From: Pedobacter sp.
Lineage (GTDB): Bacteria > Bacteroidota > Bacteroidia > Sphingobacteriales > Sphingobacteriaceae
DNA: 10,650 nt
Assembly: GCA_030149995.1 (NCBI GenBank)
Contig: JASLGV010000407.1
Location: 1-10,650 of the forward strand
Direction: 5' to 3'
The notes beneath the pieces are model-generated. The model was not told the DNA's origin. It did not search any database and saw only the letters and a list, made by a program, of their open reading frames with translations. Each line of letters begins with the position of its first letter. Position 1 is the stretch's first letter. Of this stretch, positions 1-5,945 are shown one piece after another. Both the position numbers and the translations under genes were made by a program.

Positions 1-423
1 AAAGATTTAAGGCGTGCACGCGCAGCTTCTGCTTCTATTATTCCAACAACAACCGGCGCGGCGAAAGCCATTACCCATATCTTTCCGGAGCTGGAAGGTT
101 CTTTAGGCGGGGCAGGTATACGTGTGCCGGTGTTAAACGGATCGCTTACAGATTTTACCTGCATCTTAAAAAATAAAGCAAGCATAGCCGAGATCAACGA
201 AGCCTTTAAACAGGCAGCGGCCGGAGAAATGAGTGCCATTGTTGAATACACCGAAGATCCGATTGTATCGGTTGATATCATCAATAACCCGCATTCTTGT
301 ATATTTGATGCGCAGTTAACCTCTATTGTAGGTGATCTGGTTAAAGTAGTGGGCTGGTACGACAATGAATTTGGTTACAGCAGTCGTTTGGTAGATGTAA
401 TTAAGAAGATAAGGGACTTGTAA
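1..423 (+). CDS. gap: Glyceraldehyde-3-phosphate dehydrogenase, C-terminal part (5' end outside window)
   Basis: The reading frame is open from base 1 to a TAA at 421-423, giving the last 140 residues; the start, the NAD-binding Rossmann half and the catalytic cysteine lie upstream of the window. Visible family motifs are DLRRARAA, the phosphate-binding SIIPTTTGAAKA, the IRVPVLNGS strand with its conserved arginine, and near the C-terminus GWYDNEFGYSSRLVD, whose Asn contacts the nicotinamide. The enzyme converts glyceraldehyde 3-phosphate, phosphate and NAD(P)+ to 1,3-bisphosphoglycerate in cytoplasmic glycolysis. That product is the substrate of the phosphoglycerate kinase encoded 44 bases downstream, and no terminator is visible between them, so co-transcription is likely. 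A Leu occupies the position where many homologues have Pro (RVPVPN or RVPVPT); this looks like ordinary variation. Cofactor preference cannot be judged from this half. The GTG at 124 is an internal codon, not a start. Confidence 0.96.
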   Translation, partial: KDLRRARAASASIIPTTTGAAKAITHIFPELEGSLGGAGIRVPVLNGSLTDFTCILKNKASIAEINEAFKQAAAGEMSAIVEYTEDPIVSVDIINNPHSCIFDAQLTSIVGDLVKVVGWYDNEFGYSSRLVDVIKKIRDL

Positions 424-467
424 TAATTGCGAAATAAAGTTAAACCTCAATAAATAATAATATAAAG

Positions 468-1661
468 ATGAAAACGATTGACCAAATTAATTTTAAGGAT
501 AAGAAAGCATTGGTTCGGGTTGATTTTAACGTGCCATTAGATGGCGATTTTAAAATTACCGATGATAAAAGAATGCGTGCCGCATTGCCTACCATCGAAA
601 AAATATTAAACGATGGCGGATCTGTAATTTTAATGTCGCACTTAGGGCGCCCAAAAGATGGACCAACTGATAAATATTCCTTAAAACATATTCTGGGCGA
701 TTTATCAAGAATGCTGGATCTGCAAGTTAAGTTTGCTGATGACTGTATAGGGGAACAAGCTGTAAAACAGGCAGAAAATCTGTTTCCGGGCGAAGTTTTA
801 TTGTTGGAAAACCTTCGTTTTTATAAAGAGGAAGAAAAAGGAGATGTTGCTTTTGCAGAGAAACTGGCAAAACTGGGCGATGTATATGTAAACGATGCTT
901 TCGGAACAGCGCACCGTGCACATGCTTCCACAGCTGTTATTGCACAATTCTTCCCGAATGCAAAGTATTTTGGTTACCTGATGGCTGCGGAATTAAAAAA
1001 TGCAGAAAAAATATTAAACCATGCAGAGCGTCCTTTTACGGCTATTATGGGAGGCGCAAAAGTTTCTGATAAAATTCTTTTAATCGAAAAACTACTTGAA
1101 AAAGTAGATAACCTGATTATTGGTGGTGGTATGGCTTATACCTTTGCCAAAGCACAGGGTGGCGAAATCGGAACTTCTTTGCTGGAAGCTGATAAGCAAG
1201 AACTTTCTTTGGAATTAATTGAACGTGCCAAAGCAAAAGGTGTAAACCTGATTTTGCCGGTTGATACCATTGTTGCAGATAAATTTGCAAACGACGCAGA
1301 TAAAAAAGATGTAGCATCCGGTCACATTCCGGCAGATTGGATGGGATTGGATATTGGCCCTAAATCGGCCGAATTGTTTTCTGATGTTATTAAAAACTCT
1401 AAAACATTATTGTGGAACGGGCCAATGGGTGTTTTTGAAATGGAGAATTTCCAGGTAGGTACCAAAGCAGTTGCCGATGCTGTTGTAGCAGCCACAAAAG
1501 AAAATGGTGCTTTTTCTTTAATCGGTGGGGGAGACTCGGCAGCAGCCATTGCAAAATTTGGTCTCGAAGATGAAGTTAGCTACGTTTCTACCGGTGGCGG
1601 TGCCTTGCTTGAATATATGGAAGGTAAAGAGTTGCCAGGTGTAAAAGCCATTAACGAATAA
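468..1661 (+). CDS. pgk: Phosphoglycerate kinase
   Basis: This complete 397-residue protein has the usual length for bacterial phosphoglycerate kinase. It transfers phosphate from 1,3-bisphosphoglycerate to ADP, making ATP and 3-phosphoglycerate in the cytoplasm. The N-terminal domain carries the substrate-binding RVDFNVPL (residues 17-24), SHLGRP (57-62), LLLENLRF (111-118) and [11 protein letters not shown] (142-152). The C-terminal nucleotide domain carries GGAKVSDK (195-202), WNGPMGVFE (316-324) and the glycine-rich GGGDS (353-357). No key residue is missing. The ATG at 468 is chosen because the protein starts at the normal family position. It is preceded by an A/T-rich leader (TAATAATATAAAG) without a strong Shine-Dalgarno site, as is common in Bacteroidota. 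It follows gap by 44 bases and is closed by a terminator candidate at 1708-1746, so it is probably the last gene of a gap-pgk unit. Confidence 0.98.
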   Translation: MKTIDQINFKDKKALVRVDFNVPLDGDFKITDDKRMRAALPTIEKILNDGGSVILMSHLGRPKDGPTDKYSLKHILGDLSRMLDLQVKFADDCIGEQAVKQAENLFPGEVLLLENLRFYKEEEKGDVAFAEKLAKLGDVYVNDAFGTAHRAHASTAVIAQFFPNAKYFGYLMAAELKNAEKILNHAERPFTAIMGGAKVSDKILLIEKLLEKVDNLIIGGGMAYTFAKAQGGEIGTSLLEADKQELSLELIERAKAKGVNLILPVDTIVADKFANDADKKDVASGHIPADWMGLDIGPKSAELFSDVIKNSKTLLWNGPMGVFEMENFQVGTKAVADAVVAATKENGAFSLIGGGDSAAAIAKFGLEDEVSYVSTGGGALLEYMEGKELPGVKAINE

Positions 1662-1682
1662 GCCGTATTTAACGGTAAACGG

Positions 1683-1746
1683 ATCTGCATTTTTGCGGAT
1701 TTAAGCTAAAAACCCTGTATGTTTTTAAAACCTGCAGGGTTTTTTT
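1683..1746 (+). terminator. Intrinsic terminator candidate after pgk, with a preceding hairpin
   Basis: The main stem is AAAAACCCTG (1708-1717) pairing with CAGGGTTTTT (1735-1744), a perfect 10-bp inverted repeat with a 17-base loop. The T-run covers 1740-1746, so the stem ends in the U-tract expected of a rho-independent terminator. A smaller hairpin precedes it: ATCTGCA (1683-1689) with TGCGGAT (1694-1700), 7 bp including one G-U pair, around a TTTT loop but without its own T-tract. The position, 47 to 85 bases after the pgk stop, fits termination of gap-pgk and separates it from the mraZ cluster. The long loop is the one weak point. Confidence 0.72.
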
Positions 1747-1757
1747 GTGGCCACGAA

Positions 1758-1793
1758 GTGGTAAAAAAGATCGCCCGATAATTTTTTTACCAC
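1758..1793. repeat. 11-bp perfect inverted repeat GTGGTAAAAAA / TTTTTTACCAC
   Basis: GTGGTAAAAAA at 1758-1768 is matched by its exact reverse complement TTTTTTACCAC at 1783-1793, separated by 14 bases. The left arm is the same word as the boxes before mraZ (GTGGTAAAAA at 1920 and 1930). Just upstream, GTGGCCAC (1747-1754) is a palindrome, and CCAC-GAA-GTGG (1751-1761) could form a competing hairpin. The element could be an extra MraZ contact site in opposed orientations, an RNA hairpin in the tail of the pgk transcript, or a terminator for leftward transcription. The sequence does not decide between these. Confidence 0.5.
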
Positions 1794-1919
1794 CAACATG
1801 TTTTTGAGTGTAAATGGCTTTTTATCAGTGTTTAAGTGGTTTTCTTGTTTTTTCTTAATGAAAAATATATGCTTTTTTTTACCTGCTGGTGGGAGAAAAA
1901 GGGTGTTGAAAACTTTTTT

Positions 1920-1945
1920 GTGGTAAAAAGTGGTAAAAAGTGGTA
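1920..1945 (+). promoter_or_regulatory. Predicted MraZ operator: three GTGG boxes with 10-base period
   Basis: GTGGTAAAAA occurs at 1920-1929 and again at 1930-1939, followed by GTGGTAGAAC at 1940-1949, so GTGG starts exactly every 10 bases, about one helical turn. Read from the second box it is AAAGTGG-N3-AAAGTGG-N3. Known MraZ operators are tandem boxes of this form: TGGG-type boxes at 10-base steps in Escherichia coli, and AAAGTG-type boxes with N3 spacers in mycoplasmas. The array ends 44 bases before the mraZ start, where an autoregulator would bind. Binding by this MraZ is inferred from position and pattern. Confidence 0.75.
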
Positions 1946-1954
1946 GAACCTGCT

Positions 1955-1962
1955 TACTTTTA
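1955..1962 (+). promoter_or_regulatory. Possible -7 promoter element for mraZ (TACTTTTA)
   Basis: TACTTTTA matches the Bacteroidota -7 consensus TAnnTTTG except at the last base, and lies 28 to 35 bases before the mraZ ATG. No good -33 TTTG is present at the usual distance; that position is occupied by the GTGG boxes, which would let bound MraZ cover the promoter. With only half the consensus present, this is a weak call. Confidence 0.3.
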
Positions 1963-1989
1963 CACTACATAAAATGTGTAGCTACTATT

Positions 1990-2457
1990 ATGACTCAACT
2001 TTTGGGAGAATTTGATTGTAAACTTGATGCGAAGGGACGCCTAATGGTGCCGGCTTCGCTTAAGAAGCAATTGCCCGAAGCGGAGCGTGATGGATTGGTT
2101 ATAAACCGGGGTTTTGAAAAGAACCTGGTTATTTATCCTAAAAAAGTATGGGAGGCAATTGTTGCAGATTTAAATAAGCTTAATCTGTATGAGAAAAAGA
2201 ATCGTGATTTTTTAAGGGCCTTTACGCGTGGGGCAACTGAGCTTACGCTGGATGCTGCCGGACGCGTGTTGTTGCCGAAATCGCTGATTGAGTTTGCGGG
2301 AATTGGTGCTGATCTGGTTTTAGCTTGTCAGTTGGATAAGATAGAGGTTTGGGATAAACAGGCTTATGAAGATTTGTTTGATGATGTACCTGAAAACTTT
2401 GCTTTGCTTGCAGAGGAAGTAATGGGTGGTAAAAACAGGAGGGATGATGGAGCGTAA
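1990..2457 (+). CDS. mraZ: Transcriptional regulator MraZ
   Basis: The 155-residue product has two tandem SpoVT-AbrB-type half-domains, each with the MraZ signature: DAKGRLMVP at residues 13-21 and DAAGRVLLP at 88-96. MraZ proteins form rings and bind tandem direct repeats upstream of their own gene, controlling the dcw cluster; three such boxes occur at 1920-1945. The ATG at 1990 is chosen because it gives the family's normal N-terminus (MTQLLGEFDCKLDAKGR). The frame is open back to a GTG at 1930, but that start would add 20 non-conserved residues and would lie inside the operator. No clear Shine-Dalgarno site precedes the ATG. The C-terminal coding sequence overlaps the start of rsmH by 11 to 14 bases, so the two are probably translationally coupled. 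Whether it represses or activates here cannot be seen from sequence. Confidence 0.96.
   Translation: MTQLLGEFDCKLDAKGRLMVPASLKKQLPEAERDGLVINRGFEKNLVIYPKKVWEAIVADLNKLNLYEKKNRDFLRAFTRGATELTLDAAGRVLLPKSLIEFAGIGADLVLACQLDKIEVWDKQAYEDLFDDVPENFALLAEEVMGGKNRRDDGA
2437..2442 (+). promoter_or_regulatory. Shine-Dalgarno site AGGAGG for rsmH, inside mraZ
   Basis: AGGAGG sits inside the last codons of mraZ, 1 base before an ATG at 2444 and 4 bases before a second, adjacent ATG at 2447. The spacing favours 2447. It is one of only two full-strength sites in the window (the other precedes ftsW), the remaining genes having A-rich leaders. Confidence 0.6.
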
Positions 2458-3352
2458 TTATCATGTGCCGGTAATGCTTGGCCCTTGTATAGAGGGCTTG
2501 AACATAAAGCCTGATGGCGTGTATGTAGATGTTACGTTTGGTGGTGGTGGTCATTCGCGCGAAATTTTGAAGCACCTGGGGCCGGAGGGTCGTCTGATTG
2601 CTTTCGATCAGGATCCGGATGCACAACAGAATATTCCGGATGATGATCGTTTTGTTTTTATTGATCAGAATTTTGGATTTCTTAAAAATAACCTTCGTTT
2701 AAAAGGGTTCAGGCAGGTGGATGGTATTCTGGCTGATTTGGGGGTTTCCTCGCATCAGTTTGATCGGGCTGAACGTGGTTTTTCCATCCGTTATAATGCC
2801 GATCTGGATATGCGTATGGATCAGCAGCGTACGTTAACAGCAGCAGCAGTTTTGAATACGTATCCGGAAGCTGAATTGCATAAGATTTTTGGGATTTACG
2901 GAGAAGTAAAAAATGCAAAATCTTTGGCGCGTGCGGTGGTTACTTTGCGCCTTGAGCAGCCTTTTAAAGATATAGATGGTTTTAAATCGGCGATAGCAGA
3001 ATTTATCCCGAGAGGAAAAGAAAATAAATACCTCGCGCAGGTTTTTCAGGCTTTGCGTATAGAGGTAAATGCAGAGATTAAGGTGTTGGAGGATTTTCTG
3101 CAGCAGGCTGCAGATGTGTTGAAGCCAGGTGGTCGTTTGGTGGTTATGTCTTATCATTCGCTGGAAGATCGGCCGGTAAAAAATTTCATGGCTAAAGGGA
3201 AGTTTCAGGGTGAGGTGGAGAAAGATTTTTTTGGAAACGAACAGAAGCCTTTGAAAGCAATTACCCGTAAAGCGATTTTGGCTGATGAGGAAGAGATTGC
3301 GTTGAATAACCGGGCGCGTAGTGCTAAGTTAAGAATTGCAGAAAAGATATGA
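2447..3352 (+). CDS. rsmH: 16S rRNA (cytosine(1402)-N(4))-methyltransferase RsmH
   Basis: The 301-residue product matches RsmH (formerly MraW), which uses S-adenosylmethionine to methylate N4 of C1402 of 16S rRNA in the decoding centre. Visible elements are the N-terminal YHVPVML, the SAM-binding VDVTFGGGGHS (residues 27-37), the acidic FDQD (53-56), DLGVSSHQFD (97-106), MRMD (122-125), NKYLAQVFQALRIEVN (193-208), SYHSLEDR (235-242) and the terminal RSAKLR (291-296). The start is either ATG 2444 or ATG 2447; 2447 fits the AGGAGG spacing better and the difference is one Met. A GTG at 2426 is also in frame but lies upstream of the ribosome site. The gene overlaps mraZ, and its TGA stop (3350-3352) overlaps an ATG at 3349. 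This arrangement is standard for the dcw cluster, in which rsmH travels with division genes despite acting on the ribosome. Confidence 0.97.
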   Translation: MERNYHVPVMLGPCIEGLNIKPDGVYVDVTFGGGGHSREILKHLGPEGRLIAFDQDPDAQQNIPDDDRFVFIDQNFGFLKNNLRLKGFRQVDGILADLGVSSHQFDRAERGFSIRYNADLDMRMDQQRTLTAAAVLNTYPEAELHKIFGIYGEVKNAKSLARAVVTLRLEQPFKDIDGFKSAIAEFIPRGKENKYLAQVFQALRIEVNAEIKVLEDFLQQAADVLKPGGRLVVMSYHSLEDRPVKNFMAKGKFQGEVEKDFFGNEQKPLKAITRKAILADEEEIALNNRARSAKLRIAEKI

Positions 3353-3399
3353 ACAAGTTCAGGGAGCATACAGAAGAAGAAGATGATCTGGGGACTTAA
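3349..3399 (+). pseudogene. Severed N-terminal segment of the ftsL-like frame (16 codons, then in-frame TAA)
   Basis: An ATG at 3349 overlaps the rsmH stop as ATGA, the usual junction of coupled genes, and encodes MNKFREHTEEEDDLGT before a TAA at 3397-3399. The same frame then continues open as a Lys/Pro/Glu-rich linker (PVLKVKPEKKPANPEDK) into the ATG at 3451 of the membrane-protein frame, with no frame change. The natural reading is that the gene originally began at 3349, and that one base change (for example from CAA, GAA, AAA or TTA) made the stop. A short separate leader peptide coupling rsmH to the next gene is possible, and a sequencing error cannot be excluded. Calling the ancestral start here rests on the ATGA overlap and the protein-like linker, with no alignment. 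Confidence 0.6.
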
Positions 3400-3450
3400 C
3401 CTGTATTAAAGGTAAAGCCAGAGAAAAAACCGGCAAATCCAGAGGATAAA

Positions 3451-3777
3451 ATGAGTTCGAACTCCTTTGTGAGTAGGTTTTTTAATGAGGGAATTATATC
3501 TAAAGAGGCTGCAACAGATGCATTGCCTTTTTTGTGTTTTCTGGCATTACTTGGTATGATTTACATTGCGAACAGTCACTTTGCAGTAAACAATGTGCGT
3601 CGTATTGATAAGTTAAATAAGGCTGTAAAAGAATTGAGATGGGAGTATAAGTCTTTAAAAGCCGACCTGATGTTTAAGAGTAAATTAACAGAGGTTGCTA
3701 AAAAAGTAGATACCCTTGGAATAAAAGAGTTAATAGAACCACCAAAAAAAATAATTGTTAAAAGCGATGAATATTAG
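3451..3777 (+). CDS. FtsL-like cell division membrane protein, N-terminally shortened
   Basis: The open frame from ATG 3451 gives 108 residues: a short basic/acidic cytoplasmic tail (1-23), one membrane helix (about 24-43, ALPFLCFLALLGMIYIA), and an extracytoplasmic segment with coiled-coil character (about 49-75, IDKLNKAVKELRWEYKSLKAD) ending in a Lys/Pro-rich tail. Size, single-pass layout and position between rsmH and ftsI match the FtsL-like proteins of Bacteroidota, which are sometimes mislabelled as methyltransferases because of their neighbour. FtsL partners with FtsQ and FtsB-type proteins to activate FtsW-FtsI at the septum. There is no alternative in-frame ATG, GTG or TTG between the upstream TAA (3397) and 3451. 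AGAGG at 3441-3445 lies 5 bases before this ATG and could serve initiation. The gene probably lacks about 34 native N-terminal codons (see 3349-3399), all predicted cytoplasmic, so the membrane and coiled-coil parts are intact. Its stop overlaps ftsI by 11 bases. Confidence 0.82.
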   Translation: MSSNSFVSRFFNEGIISKEAATDALPFLCFLALLGMIYIANSHFAVNNVRRIDKLNKAVKELRWEYKSLKADLMFKSKLTEVAKKVDTLGIKELIEPPKKIIVKSDEY

Positions 3778-5866
3778 AGCAAACATATTGCTTCGTGTAT
3801 ATCTGGCATTTGGCTTAATTGTGCTTTTTGCTTTGGCGGTGTTTGTGCGTTTGGGCCAGGTACAGTATGTGCAGGGGCATAAATGGAAGGCGATGGCAGA
3901 TAGTTTGTCTACCCGTTATGTAAACGTGGAAGCAACACGTGGTAATATTTACTCTAACGATGGTAGTTTGCTGGCTACCTCGGTACCGGAGTACGAGTTG
4001 CGTATGGATATGTATGCAGGTGGTATTGCGGATAAAGACTTTTTTAACGAAAAGGTAGATTCGCTGGCGATGAAGCTGGCTGATTTTTTTAAAGATAAAA
4101 CAGCTAAAGAATATGCGCGTTACCTGCGTACGGCCCGTCAGGACAGTGCCCGGTATTTGTTAATCAGAAGGCGTGTAAGCTATACGGATTTAAAAGAGAT
4201 TAGAAAATTTCCGCTTTTTAATGTAGGGCGTTTTAGCGGTGGTTTGATTGCTGTGCAGCAAAACAAACGGATTTTGCCATTTAAAGCATTGGCTGCCCGT
4301 ACCATTGGTTACAAGAATGAAAACGTACAGAATGGTGTTGGACTGGAGGGTGCATACAATGAGTATATAAATGGCGAAACCGGAAAAAGACTGATGCAGC
4401 GTATTGCCGGTGGTGTTTATGTGCCGGTAAACGATGAGGAGGAAGTGGCACCTAAAGATGGGGCGGATATTATTTCGACCATTGATATTAACATGCAGGA
4501 TCTTGCACAGAGTGCGTTGGAAAAGCAGTTGATAAAAAGTAAGGCAGACCACGGTGCAGTGATTGTGATGGAGGTGGCAACAGGAGAAGTGCGGGCAGTA
4601 GCTAATTTTTCGAAGGTGGAAGAGGGGGTGTATAAAGAAACATTTAATTATGCCATTGCAGGGAACCAGGATCCGGGTTCTACTTTTAAGCTGGCCTCTT
4701 ATATGGCTTTGCTGGAAGATAAATATGTAGATACCAATACCATGGTGGCAACCGGTAACTATCCGATTCCGGGTCATATTATCAAAGATTCGCATGGTAG
4801 TATTGGAGTGGTTACGGTGAAGAGAGCTTTTGAACAATCTTCTAATGCAGCCATTGCGCAGCTGGTAAATACAAATTACCGCGAGAAGCAATCGAAATTT
4901 ACAGATCACCTGTACAACTGGCATTTGAATGAGAAACTTGGATTGCAGATTCCCGGAGAAGCACAACCGGTAATCAAAAACCCAAAGAATAAAAGCTGGA
5001 ATAAAAATATGACGCTGCCGCAAATGGCCTATGGTTATGAAATGCAGCTCACGCCACTTAAAATGCTTTCTTTCTACAATGCGGTAGCGAACGATGGAAA
5101 GTATGTAGCGCCAATTTTTGTAAAGGAAATCAGGCGGCTGGGTAATCCGGTAGAGCAGTTTAAGGCACGTGTAATTAATGAAAAAATATGCTCTGATGTT
5201 ACGCTTAGCAAGATAAAGAGTATGTTGGAAGGAGTGGTGAACGAAGGAAGTGGACGTTCAATTGTGTACAACCCGTTGTATAAAATTGCCGGAAAAACCG
5301 GTACAGCCCAGGTGGCTGATGCCAACAAAGGGTATCGTGGAAAACGGCAGTATCAGGCTTCTTTTGTAGGATATTTTCCTGCTGATAAGCCTAAGTACTC
5401 CATGATTGTGGTAATAAACGATCCGAAAGGCGCTTATTACGGGGCGTTGGTTTCCGGGCCGGTGTTCAGGGAAATTGCCGACCGTATTTATGCGAGCGAT
5501 GTGCAGATGTATAATGATGTGCCGGTGCGCCTGGTCGGAAATACGGTAACACCGCCAGCAAAATCAGGACAAAGCAAGGCAACACAAAAGGTATTTAAAG
5601 CATTTGGTTTTAAGCCGCTTTTTGCCTCTAAATCTGAATACTATAACATTATAGATACCAGTGCCGGCACCGTTTTTCAGGAGAATAACGAACATAAAGG
5701 AGTGGTGCCAAATGTATCGGGGATGGGGTTAAAAGATGCTTTGTACCTCTTGGGTAATGCAGGTTTAAAAACCAGGGCAATTGGTTCGGGTAAGGTAATC
5801 AGTCAGTCGTTGCAGGCTGGTACAAAAGTAGGAAAAGGTCAGAGTGTAGAGATTCTGTTGGAGTAA
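3767..5866 (+). CDS. ftsI: Septal peptidoglycan transpeptidase FtsI (PBP3/SpoVD-like) with PASTA domain
   Basis: This 699-residue class B penicillin-binding protein cross-links septal peptidoglycan outside the inner membrane. A short cytoplasmic start leads into one membrane helix (about residues 8-28). The PBP dimerisation/pedestal domain follows, recognised by TRGNIYSNDGSLLA. The transpeptidase domain has all three active-site motifs: S305-T-F-K308 with the acyl-accepting Ser305, S358-S-N360, and K510-T-G-T-A514. The last 55 residues (VVPNVSGMGLKDALYLL onward, about 645-699) form one PASTA domain, which in related proteins binds peptidoglycan or modulates activity. ATG 3767 is chosen over an in-frame TTG at 3755, which lies deeper in the preceding gene. 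The PASTA tail makes it SpoVD-like in layout, but position next to rsmH, the ftsL-like gene and murE points to the vegetative division enzyme, and a sporulation role is not expected in this phylum. FtsW, encoded at the right edge, is its expected polymerase partner. Confidence 0.97.
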   Translation: MNIRANILLRVYLAFGLIVLFALAVFVRLGQVQYVQGHKWKAMADSLSTRYVNVEATRGNIYSNDGSLLATSVPEYELRMDMYAGGIADKDFFNEKVDSLAMKLADFFKDKTAKEYARYLRTARQDSARYLLIRRRVSYTDLKEIRKFPLFNVGRFSGGLIAVQQNKRILPFKALAARTIGYKNENVQNGVGLEGAYNEYINGETGKRLMQRIAGGVYVPVNDEEEVAPKDGADIISTIDINMQDLAQSALEKQLIKSKADHGAVIVMEVATGEVRAVANFSKVEEGVYKETFNYAIAGNQDPGSTFKLASYMALLEDKYVDTNTMVATGNYPIPGHIIKDSHGSIGVVTVKRAFEQSSNAAIAQLVNTNYREKQSKFTDHLYNWHLNEKLGLQIPGEAQPVIKNPKNKSWNKNMTLPQMAYGYEMQLTPLKMLSFYNAVANDGKYVAPIFVKEIRRLGNPVEQFKARVINEKICSDVTLSKIKSMLEGVVNEGSGRSIVYNPLYKIAGKTGTAQVADANKGYRGKRQYQASFVGYFPADKPKYSMIVVINDPKGAYYGALVSGPVFREIADRIYASDVQMYNDVPVRLVGNTVTPPAKSGQSKATQKVFKAFGFKPLFASKSEYYNIIDTSAGTVFQENNEHKGVVPNVSGMGLKDALYLLGNAGLKTRAIGSGKVISQSLQAGTKVGKGQSVEILLE

Positions 5867-5909
5867 GCATTAACGCCGGAGAAAAATTAATTAATAAAAA
5901 ATAATAATA

Positions 5910-5942
5910 ATGAGCTCCCTTAAAGGGAATAAAAATAAATAA
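5910..5942 (+). other. Small hairpin and 10-codon open frame in the ftsI-murE spacer
   Basis: The 79-base spacer 5867-5945 is A/T-rich and contains TCCCT-TAA-AGGGA (5916-5928), a 5-bp stem with a 3-base loop and no T-tract behind it. An ATG at 5910 opens a 10-codon frame (MSSLKGNKNK) closing at 5942, three bases before the murE ATG. The hairpin is too weak for a convincing terminator, and the frame is too short to call a gene. It could affect murE translation or be chance. Confidence 0.2.
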
Positions 5943-5945
5943 AAA

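Noticed and set aside
1930..1989. Extended mraZ starting at GTG 1930
   Set aside because: The extension would place coding sequence in the operator repeats and adds 20 residues not typical of MraZ; ATG 1990 gives the standard N-terminus.
1662..1989. A small RNA or riboswitch in the pgk-mraZ spacer
   Set aside because: Apart from the terminator hairpins, the inverted repeat and the GTGG boxes, the stretch is T- and A-rich without a recognisable aptamer or a second terminator.
2426..2446. rsmH start at GTG 2426
   Set aside because: It lies upstream of the AGGAGG site and translates that site; the adjacent ATGs at 2444 and 2447 fit the family start better.
2243..2626. A 127-codon minus-strand frame across the mraZ-rsmH junction
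   Set aside because: It lies antisense to two well-supported genes and has a low-complexity, His/Gln/Thr-rich translation without motifs.
3755..3766. ftsI start at TTG 3755
   Set aside because: A rare start codon deeper in the upstream gene; the ATG at 3767 gives a normal short cytoplasmic tail before the membrane helix.
4190..5023. A 277-codon open frame on the minus strand inside ftsI
   Set aside because: It is fully antisense to the conserved transpeptidase coding sequence, including the STFK and SSN regions, and its translation is rich in Cys, His and Ile with no recognisable domain, as expected of a shadow frame.
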